A stretch of DNA of 32,206 nt from JBCCGI01 sp039029355 (lineage in GTDB: Bacteria; Planctomycetota; UBA1135; GCA-002686595), in assembly GCA_039029355.1 (NCBI GenBank), contig JBCCGI010000089.1, positions 1 to 32,206 on the forward strand, in the 5' to 3' direction. The notes beneath the pieces are model-generated. The model was not told the origin of the DNA, searched no databases, and was given only the letters and a program-made list of their open reading frames with translations. Shown here in pieces: positions 14,982 through 20,713 of this stretch; position 1 is the stretch's first letter; the number at the start of each line of letters is the position of its first letter. Made by a program: the position numbers and the translations under genes.

Positions 14982-15218
14982 ATGAGCGACCAAAAAACCA
15001 TCGTTGTCTACAGCGGCGCGGGCTGAGCGGCCTGCACCCAGGTGAAGGAGTTCCTCACCCGGGAAGGCCTCGAGTTCGAGGTCAAAGACGTCCACTCCGA
15101 CTCCGAAGCGATGAACGAGATGGTCGGGATGGGGATCATGTCGATCCCGGTCACGATCGTGGGCGGCGGCGATCCCATCGTCGGCGCCGACTTCGGGAAG
15201 ATCAAAGCGGCGCTCTAG
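14982..15218 (+). CDS. Glutaredoxin-like selenoprotein (in-frame TGA = selenocysteine 15)
   Basis: Read through the TGA at 15024-15026, this frame encodes 78 aa with a full glutaredoxin/thioredoxin-fold pattern. There is a first strand (KTIVVYSG), then the redox motif U15-A-A-C18 where glutaredoxins have CPYC, helix TQVKEFLTREG, strand LEFEVKDV, a SIPVTIVGG cis-Pro loop (IP), and a GADFGKIKAAL C-terminal helix. TGA replaces exactly the first catalytic cysteine, and the frame stays intact for 63 codons to TAG. Other genes here use TGA as stop, so code reassignment is unlikely. A SECIS-like hairpin follows the TGA at the correct distance. It resembles the small UXX-type glutaredoxin-like selenoproteins. 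Role: a cytoplasmic thiol or peroxide redox reaction, substrate unknown. The alternative is a sequencing error or nonsense mutation in a Cys gene. Confidence 0.85.
15029..15069 (+). promoter_or_regulatory. Bacterial-type SECIS element
   Basis: Inside the coding sequence, just after the TGA, the RNA can fold into one hairpin. GGTGA (15041-15045) pairs with TCACC (15055-15059); A46 is bulged; GG (15047-15048) pairs with CC (15053-15054); the apical loop is AGTT (15049-15052). CCC/GGG (15037-15039 with 15061-15063) and GGCC/GGCC (15029-15032 with 15066-15069) extend the base. The loop has G in its second position and begins 22 bases after the TGA, within the 16-37 base window known for bacterial SECIS elements, which recruit SelB with Sec-tRNA. 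Confidence 0.7.
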
Positions 15219-15440
15219 CTCCGATCTACCACCGGTCTCCGACCGAGTCGTCGCCCTTGCCGCGCATCCCTCGGCGACGGTGCTCGACGATCTGTTCCAG
15301 GTCGCGGTGCGCCGTCCTCGCGGAGCACGAAGCTGCGCGGCGCGTGCGGCGATTCCGCTCGGATCCCGGTGATGGATGGTGGCCTGGAGCGCGGGTGCCC
15401 CGTGCTCCGGCAGGGCGCGTGCGACGCGGGGCCCCCGCGG
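15219..15440. other. Intergenic region between convergent genes
   Basis: 222 bp between the selenoprotein and the SET-domain gene. An inverted pair GCCCCG/CGGGGC about 22 bases apart near 15400-15435 could act as a two-way terminator, but no T-run follows. No gene is recognised; a minus-strand open stretch here gives no family resemblance. Confidence 0.3.
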
Positions 15441-15941
15441 TCAGGGGCGGTGCGCTCGCTCTCGCCGCGGCTCGGCCGCGCCCAGCAGGCGCTCTAGCTG
15501 CCGTTGCATGAACGCCGTGCAGTAGCCCTGCGCCAGCGTCCAGCGCATCTGTTCGGGCGCCAGGTAGAAGGCGCCGCGAATCGTCCCCAGGCAGCTGTCG
15601 CCCCCGCACTCGCAGCGGAACGCCTGCGCCAGCTCGACCTCCGCACCGGGGTAGAAGAACGTGATCGGCTCTCCGGCTGCGACGTCCCGAAGCGCGATCA
15701 GGGCGAGCCGCTCGGTGTCCGGCAGCGCGTTGGGCGTACAGCTGTGGTCGACGAAGTCCAGGAACTCGTTGCTCAGGTGCTGGCCGTGGCCGATCTGGAC
15801 GGTACGCCAGGTGCGCTTGGACTCGATCTGGTCGGCGCTGCCTTGGACGATGACGTCGCCGCATGCGATCGGGGCGCTTGCGACGAGCGTGAGGCGTAGC
15901 CGCGGCGTGACCTGCGCGGATAGGACGTGGACTTTGCTCAT
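15441..15941 (-). CDS. SET-domain protein with post-SET cysteines
   Basis: 166 aa, cytoplasmic. SET domains transfer methyl from S-adenosylmethionine, usually to protein lysine. The diagnostic motif is DHSCTPN (65-71, matching NHSCxPN), followed by ITFFYPG (93-99, the ITYDY position) and a post-SET cluster FRCECGGDSCLG (C110, C112, C117) that would bind zinc together with C68. The N-terminal half is short (GDVIVQG around 28-34). Such proteins are well known in eukaryotes and chlamydiae and scattered in other bacteria. It begins 33 bp after the metal-transporter operon on the same strand and could be co-transcribed; a functional link is unproven. The target is unknown. Confidence 0.85.
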   Translation of the reverse strand: MSKVHVLSAQVTPRLRLTLVASAPIACGDVIVQGSADQIESKRTWRTVQIGHGQHLSNEFLDFVDHSCTPNALPDTERLALIALRDVAAGEPITFFYPGAEVELAQAFRCECGGDSCLGTIRGAFYLAPEQMRWTLAQGYCTAFMQRQLERLLGAAEPRRERAHRP

Positions 15942-15974
15942 GGGGACGGCGGGTCGGAGGGGCGGGAAGAGGGC

Positions 15975-16934
15975 CTACGGGCGCGCTGGACCGGAGGGCA
16001 GTCTCCCCGCTTCCCCGGGGACCGCGCTCGGCCACCCCGGTCGCCGCCGATCCCACAGGACGCGCGCGACCGTCCCCGCCAGGAGCAGGAGCCCGGCGGT
16101 CGCGGCGATTCCCCCGGCGGTGTTGGTCGACCCCGCCGGGCCGAAGCCGATCACCGCGGCCGTCGCGTTGCCGAGCGGGCCGCGGCTCAGCACGTGCCCC
16201 AGCAGGCTTGCGGCGACGCCGAAGCCGAGCGACAGCGCGATCATCTCGCGCAGATCGCGGGCGAAGAGCGAGGCGAAGGCCGGGGGGACGATCATCATCG
16301 CCACCACCAGGATGCTCCCGACCGATTCGAAGGCGAGCACGCAGGTGAAGGCGCTCGACGACACCAACAGGTACTCGACGAGCCGCGGGCGCGCGCCGAC
16401 GGCGGCGGCGTGCTGCGGGTCGAAGGTCGCGATCCTGAGCTCCTTGAACAGGAAGAGCACCAGCCCCGCGTTGAGCGCGAGGCCGAGGAGCGCCCGCCGT
16501 GCGGCGGCGGGGAACGCGCTCCCCTGGAACAGCACGTCCAGGATCGAGAGCTCCAGGTTCCCGTACAGGACGTGCGAGGCCTCGATGTGGGCGTGGTCGG
16601 CGAACAGCCGCTGTAGCACCAGGCCGAGGGCGAAGAGCGTCGTGAAGGAGATGCCCGAGGCGGTGCCCGGATCGATCGACGCGGCCTCCTGCAGCGCGCG
16701 GGTAAGCGTGGCGCACAGGACTCCGGCGACGAGCGCGCCGGCGACGAGTGTCGGAGTGTGGATGCCGCCGCTCACGAGGTAGGCGACGACGATCCCGGGC
16801 AGCACGGCGTGCGAGAGCCCGTGGGCCATCATGCTCTGGCGGCTCAGCACCAGGAAGACGCCGGGCAGCGCGCACGCCATCGAGACGAGCGCCGCCGTGA
16901 TCACGATCCAGGTGTCGAGCTGGTTCCAACTCAT
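15975..16934 (-). CDS. Metal ABC transporter permease (ytgD/troD-like)
   Basis: 319 aa ABC-3 family permease with about eight to nine hydrophobic helices. Family motifs include LVLSRQSMMAHGLSHAVLPGIV (about 29-50) and a second half with AFESVGSILVVAMMIVPPA. It forms the membrane pore for Mn, Fe or Zn together with the permease encoded upstream. ATG 16934 overlaps the stop of that gene by 4 bp (ATGA), so the two are translationally coupled. It is last of the four transporter genes. Confidence 0.9.
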   Translation of the reverse strand: MSWNQLDTWIVITAALVSMACALPGVFLVLSRQSMMAHGLSHAVLPGIVVAYLVSGGIHTPTLVAGALVAGVLCATLTRALQEAASIDPGTASGISFTTLFALGLVLQRLFADHAHIEASHVLYGNLELSILDVLFQGSAFPAAARRALLGLALNAGLVLFLFKELRIATFDPQHAAAVGARPRLVEYLLVSSSAFTCVLAFESVGSILVVAMMIVPPAFASLFARDLREMIALSLGFGVAASLLGHVLSRGPLGNATAAVIGFGPAGSTNTAGGIAATAGLLLLAGTVARVLWDRRRPGWPSAVPGEAGRLPSGPARP

Positions 16935-18274
16935 CGGCCGGTCGCCGTTCTCCCGAGCCGAAGCTCGGCCTCCAGCTGGAGCTCCAGCGTCCGGCGCAGC
17001 TCGGCGGCGACGCCGGCGGGCGCGATCTCCTCGATCTCGTCCACCGGCGCGAGCAGCGCGTCGCGCGCCACGTCCGGGCGCTTCGCCAGGAGCAGCTGGG
17101 TGAGCCGGTGCGTGCGCTCCGCGCGCACCGCCCGCTGCCAGCCCTGGTAGCTGAGCTGCACGCGATCCGCGTTCGTCGGCAACAGGTCTCCGCTGCGGGT
17201 CAGGCGCCGCACGGCGCGCTCCACCCGCTGGGGCGCCCAGCCCCAGTCGCGGAGCGCTTGGGCCGGGGAGGCGTCGACAGAGCTCCCGACGCGGTGCTCG
17301 TGTAGGAGAGCCAGCTGCTGTGCACCCTCCGCGGCAAGGAGGGCCCGCAGCAGCTGGCCGTTCTCGGTACGGCGCCGTCGCAGCGCCGCGCTGGCCTTCG
17401 TGAAGGCAAGCCCGCGGCGCGGTGCCAGGACCAGGCTCAGGAAGAACAGGCCGCCGAGCGCGAGGATGATCGCTGCGCCCGCGGGCAGCCTCTGCACGGT
17501 GGCGCTGGCGATCGCACCGCCGACCGAGCCCGCGGCGCCGACGGCGCCCGCGATGACCAGCGTGCCGCGGAGCGACCTCGCGTAGAGCCGTGCCGTGGCG
17601 GCCGGGATCACGAACATCGCGGTGACGAGCAAGAGCCCGACGGCCTGGATGCCGGCGATCGTCACCAGCAGGCAAGCGACCATCAGCAGCTCGTCGAGCC
17701 AGCGGTGGGGCAGGCCGTGCGCGCTGACGAAGCCCTCGTCGAAGGAGAGCGCGTTGAGCTCCTTGAAGAGCAGGCCGACGCCGACCAGCGTGGCGATCGA
17801 GATCCCCGCGAGCGCTACCGACTCCGAGAGCAGCAGCGAGGCGGCCATGCCGTAGATCGAGCTCTCGAGGCCCGACGCGTGGGGCAGCTCGAGGTTCTGT
17901 ACGACCGAGAGCCAGACGACGCCCAGTCCGTAGGAGGCCGAGAGTACGCAGGCCAGGGCCGCGTCCTCGCGGATGCGCGTGCGTCGCCCGAGGAAGTGGA
18001 CGGCGCGCAGGGCGATCCACCCGGTCACGAGCGCGCCGCACATGAGGGCCAGGAACGGCTTGCCGCCGGGACCCAACCGCGCGGCCAGGAGGAACGCCAG
18101 GGCGACGCCCGGCAGCGTCGCGTGGCCGAGCGCGTCGCTCAGGAGCGAGCGCCGGCGGAACAGCAGGAAGCACCCGAGCACGCCGGTCGTGACTCCCAGC
18201 GTGGCGACCCCGAGCACCACCACGCGGAGGTTGTACGAGGGGGCCGCCGCCCAGGGCTCGAGCGCCGCGATCAC
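16931..18274 (-). CDS. Metal ABC permease fused to a DtxR-like domain (ytgCR-like)
   Basis: 447 aa from GTG 18274, chosen because GTGA overlaps the ATPase stop by 4 bp, as at the other joints. Residues 1-290 are an ABC-3 permease (RRSLLSDALGHATLPG, AVGLLLVTAMFVIPAATARL). After RRRRTENGQLL (about 300) comes a soluble 140-residue part: a winged-helix-like segment to about 380 (QRVERAVRRLTRSGDLL, QLSYQGW) and RAERTHRLTQLLL then EIEEIAPAGVAAELRRTL, matching the dimerisation/metal region of DtxR/MntR. By eye, the His of the DtxR HRL motif is kept (H389), but the following Glu is Gln and the downstream Cys/Glu/His ligands appear changed. Chlamydial YtgC carries the same fusion, where the repressor YtgR is released and represses its own operon. 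Self-regulation here is an inference. Confidence 0.85.
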   Translation of the reverse strand: MIAALEPWAAAPSYNLRVVVLGVATLGVTTGVLGCFLLFRRRSLLSDALGHATLPGVALAFLLAARLGPGGKPFLALMCGALVTGWIALRAVHFLGRRTRIREDAALACVLSASYGLGVVWLSVVQNLELPHASGLESSIYGMAASLLLSESVALAGISIATLVGVGLLFKELNALSFDEGFVSAHGLPHRWLDELLMVACLLVTIAGIQAVGLLLVTAMFVIPAATARLYARSLRGTLVIAGAVGAAGSVGGAIASATVQRLPAGAAIILALGGLFFLSLVLAPRRGLAFTKASAALRRRRTENGQLLRALLAAEGAQQLALLHEHRVGSSVDASPAQALRDWGWAPQRVERAVRRLTRSGDLLPTNADRVQLSYQGWQRAVRAERTHRLTQLLLAKRPDVARDALLAPVDEIEEIAPAGVAAELRRTLELQLEAELRLGRTATGR

Positions 18275-19098
18275 AGCGGCTGCGTCCCCCCGTAGGGGCA
18301 TCCGAGGTGCGGGTCTTCCAGCCGTCCGGGATCGATCATCCAGCCGACCGCGTCGCCGTAGCACTCGGCGAGGACGTCGTGGCCTAGGACCTCGGAGGCC
18401 GGCCCGCACGCGACGACGCGGAGGTTGAGCACAACGGCGTGATCGAAGTACGACCGCGCGCTCGCGAGGTCGTGGTGGACGCACACGACCGTCGCCCCGC
18501 CCGCGCGGAGCCGCCGCATCTGATCCACGATCACGGCTTCGGTCGTCGCGTCGATGCCCGCGAAGGGCTCGTCCATGAGGTACAGGTCCGCCCCCTGCGC
18601 GAGCGCGCGGGCGAGGAAGACGCGCTGCTGCTGCCCTCCGGAGAGCGAACCGATCCTCCGGTCCGCGAGCTCGTCCATCCCGACGCGGGCGAGGGCGGCC
18701 TCGGCCTCGCGCTTCTCGCGCCGTCCGATCCAGCGGCCGAAGCCGACCCGACCGTAGAGGCCCATTGCGACGACGTCGCGCGCGCTGATCGGGTAGTCCC
18801 AGTCGACGCTCTCGCGCTGCGGCACGTAGGCGATGCGGCGCCGGACCTCCTTGAGAGGCTTTCCGAAGAGCTCGATCGAGCCGGTCGCCGCAGGGACGAG
18901 CCCGAGCAGCGCCTTGAGCAGGGTGCTCTTCCCCGCCCCGTTCGGGCCGATCACGCCGGTCAGCGTGCCGCGCGGAACCGCGAGGCCGGCCTCCCAGAGG
19001 GCCGGCTTGCCGTCGTAGCAGACCGTCAGCCTGCGCACGTCCACGACCGGCTCCGCCTGCGGGGGGAGGCCTCCCTTGCTGTCGCTGCGAACGATCAC
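18271..19098 (-). CDS. Metal ABC transporter ATPase (ytgB/troB-like)
   Basis: 275 aa, complete. It powers metal uptake at the inner face of the membrane. Walker A GPNGAGKST is at 51-59, Q-loop Gln94, signature LSGGQQQR at 152-159, Walker B LYLMDEP ending at 178, and H-loop His209. The segment YVPQRESVDWDYPISARDVV is typical of Mn/Zn/Fe chelate ATPases. The start is GTG 19098, whose GTGA overlaps the TGA of the substrate-binding gene; longer frames upstream read through that gene and are rejected. Second gene of the operon. Confidence 0.93.
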   Translation of the reverse strand: MIVRSDSKGGLPPQAEPVVDVRRLTVCYDGKPALWEAGLAVPRGTLTGVIGPNGAGKSTLLKALLGLVPAATGSIELFGKPLKEVRRRIAYVPQRESVDWDYPISARDVVAMGLYGRVGFGRWIGRREKREAEAALARVGMDELADRRIGSLSGGQQQRVFLARALAQGADLYLMDEPFAGIDATTEAVIVDQMRRLRAGGATVVCVHHDLASARSYFDHAVVLNLRVVACGPASEVLGHDVLAECYGDAVGWMIDPGRLEDPHLGCPYGGTQPL

Positions 19099-20087
19099 GG
19101 GAGCTGGGCCAGTCGCCCGTTGAGCCCGGCCTCGGGCGCTTCGCCTCCGAGGCTGCGCGCGATGGTTGTCACGTTGTGGTCGATCATGCCGATGTACGTT
19201 CCCTCGTAGGTGCCGGCGGACCCGGTCGCGTCGGCGAAGAGCTTCCCGCCGACCCGCAGCTCGTGCCCGTGGTGCCGCGCCCCTTCGATCACGGCTTGCA
19301 GGTTGCGGTCGGACACCGTCGTCTCGACGAAGATCGAGCGGATCCGGTGCTCGACCACGAAGGCGACCAGCGCCTCGATGTCGGCGACGCCGGCCTCGGC
19401 CTCGGTCGTGATCCCCTGGGCGGCCATCACGCGGATTCCGTAGGCGCGCGCGAAGTAGTTGAACGCGTCGTGCGCCGTGATGAGGACGCGCGAGTCCTCG
19501 GGGATCGACGCGATCGACCGGCGCGCGTAGGCGTCGAGCTCGTCGAGGTCCGCGGCGTAGGCCTCGGCGTTGCGGGCGTAGGCGTCTGCGTTCGGCGGGT
19601 CGAGCCGGGCCAGCGCCGCCGCGACGGCTTCGGTCGCGTTCTTCCAGGCCCCGACGTCGTGCCAAACGTGCGGATCCCAGTGTCCGTCGAACTCCTCGGG
19701 GCGCAGCAGGTAGCCCGGGTCGAGCAGCTCGGTCACCGCGATGCAGGGGACTTCGGAGCCGGTCATCCGCGCGAACGTGTCGGCCATGCGTCCCTCGAGC
19801 ATGAGCCCGGAGTAGAACACCGCGTCGGCCGCCGCGAGCTGGATGAGATCGTCGCGCGTGGGGCGGTAGAGGTGCGGGTCGACGCCCGCTCCCATCAGGC
19901 CCTCCACCGTCGCGTGCTCCCGCGCCACGTTGCGAACGATGTCGGTCACCATCGTGCACGACGTCACGATCCGGGCGGGCGCGTCGTCGGGATCGGCGTC
20001 GCCTCCCGGGCCCGGGGAGCAGGCCAGGGCGAGCGCTGCGGCGAGCAGCGTCGCGCCGGCGCGGCGGAATCGGAGCGGAGAGTTCAT
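19095..20087 (-). CDS. Metal-binding lipoprotein of ABC transporter (ytgA/troA-like)
   Basis: 330 aa cluster A-I substrate-binding protein. The signal peptide ends in a lipobox (ALAC, Cys23), so it is tethered to the membrane. Likely metal ligands are H72 (DPHLY), H140 (DPHVWHD), H206 (AHDAFNYF) and D286 (FADATG), the His-His-His-Asp set of TroA/YtgA-type proteins that bind Mn, Fe or Zn. There is no His-rich loop of the ZnuA type, so Mn or Fe is favoured over strict Zn import. First gene of the operon. A leaderless-type promoter and a perfect dyad lie directly before ATG 20087. Confidence 0.9.
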   Translation of the reverse strand: MNSPLRFRRAGATLLAAALALACSPGPGGDADPDDAPARIVTSCTMVTDIVRNVAREHATVEGLMGAGVDPHLYRPTRDDLIQLAAADAVFYSGLMLEGRMADTFARMTGSEVPCIAVTELLDPGYLLRPEEFDGHWDPHVWHDVGAWKNATEAVAAALARLDPPNADAYARNAEAYAADLDELDAYARRSIASIPEDSRVLITAHDAFNYFARAYGIRVMAAQGITTEAEAGVADIEALVAFVVEHRIRSIFVETTVSDRNLQAVIEGARHHGHELRVGGKLFADATGSAGTYEGTYIGMIDHNVTTIARSLGGEAPEAGLNGRLAQLP

Positions 20088-20090
20088 TTT

Positions 20091-20111
20091 TGAGATTGAA
20101 TCTCAATCTCA
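20091..20111. promoter_or_regulatory. Dyad operator between metal operon and flavodoxin
   Basis: A perfect inverted repeat: arms TGAGATTGA and TCAATCTCA separated by ATC. Within it, 20091-20105 is also a perfect 7-1-7 palindrome (TGAGATT-G-AATCTCA), close to the Fur-box form TGAGAATnATTCTCA. It covers the -10 of the substrate-binding gene on the minus strand and the -35 of the flavodoxin promoter on the plus strand, so a bound repressor would block both. Candidate ligands are a Fur-family protein encoded elsewhere or the DtxR-like tail of the permease. Confidence 0.75.
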
Positions 20112-20123
20112 GCCGGAATACAA
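20095..20123 (-). promoter_or_regulatory. Putative promoter of the metal-transport operon
   Basis: On the minus strand TTGTAT (20118-20123), 17 bases, TTCAAT (20095-20100), then 7 bases to ATG 20087. The match is moderate, but the spacing equals the leaderless pattern seen elsewhere. Confidence 0.45.
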
Positions 20124-20124
20124 G
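20096..20124 (+). promoter_or_regulatory. Putative promoter of flavodoxin
   Basis: TTGAAT (20096-20101), 17 bases, TACAAG (20119-20124). Transcription would give a leader of about 38 bases before ATG 20169. The -35 lies inside the dyad. Confidence 0.4.
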
Positions 20125-20168
20125 CGGGGCAGCTCGCAAGAACGCTCCAGCCCCCCCGCCATCCAGCC

Positions 20169-20678
20169 ATGCAAGTCGTCGTCCTCTACGGAACCGAGTC
20201 CGGCAACTCCGAGGAGTGCGCCGACCGACTCGCCGCGACGCTCACGGCCGCCGGCATCCCCGCCAGCTCGATCGACATGGCGAGCTACCCGGCCGACCAG
20301 CTGGCGCGGGAAGCGGTCGCCCTGATCGTCACCAGCACCTACGGGAACGGCGACCCGCCGACCAACGCGCGCGAGCTCCTGAGCCATGTGCTCTCCGAGA
20401 GCACGGTGCTGACCGGCGTGCGCTACGGCGTCTGCGCGCTCGGCGACTCGACCTATCCGCGCTTCGCCCAGTGCGGGCGCGACTTCGACGAGTCGATGGA
20501 GCTGCGCGGCGCCACGCGCGTGATCGAGCGCGTCGAGTGCGACGGGGAGTTCGACTTCGAGGCACCCTTCGAGGAGTTCCAGGCCCGGGCCGTCGCCTAC
20601 CTGGAGGCCGAGTGGCCGGCCATCTCGGCGGGGGGGAAGAGCGTGCCGTCACCGGCCCGAGAAGGAGAGACTTGCTAG
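20169..20678 (+). CDS. Flavodoxin (sulfite-reductase flavoprotein type)
   Basis: 169 aa single FMN domain. The phosphate loop is GTESGNSEE (8-16), the FMN-flanking loops are STYGNGDPP (56-64) and ALGDSTYPRF (90-99). The STYGNGD form is characteristic of the diflavin reductase/MioC branch rather than classical long-chain flavodoxins. It would carry single electrons, replacing ferredoxin when iron is scarce, which fits its position divergent from a metal-import operon across a shared dyad (inference). No reductase domain is fused or adjacent. The gene ends 27 bp from the convergent carboxylase gene. Confidence 0.88.
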   Translation: MQVVVLYGTESGNSEECADRLAATLTAAGIPASSIDMASYPADQLAREAVALIVTSTYGNGDPPTNARELLSHVLSESTVLTGVRYGVCALGDSTYPRFAQCGRDFDESMELRGATRVIERVECDGEFDFEAPFEEFQARAVAYLEAEWPAISAGGKSVPSPAREGETC

Positions 20679-20695
20679 AAGCGGGACTCGGGAGC

Positions 20696-20713
20696 CCGGC
20701 TGCGCTCAGCCGG
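20696..20713. terminator. Hairpin between convergent flavodoxin and ppc genes
   Basis: CCGGCTG and CAGCCGG form a perfect 7-bp stem around the loop CGCT. It overlaps the last codons of ppc and lies 18 bases after the flavodoxin stop. It is symmetrical, so it could stop transcription from both sides; no T-run follows on either strand. Confidence 0.45.

Noticed and set aside
15024..15026. In-frame TGA taken as a pseudogene stop or as a Trp codon
   Set aside because: Many genes here end in TGA (for example at 8934, 16931 and 20706), so it is not a general sense codon. The exact CxxC position, intact downstream frame, promoter and SECIS-like hairpin favour selenocysteine.
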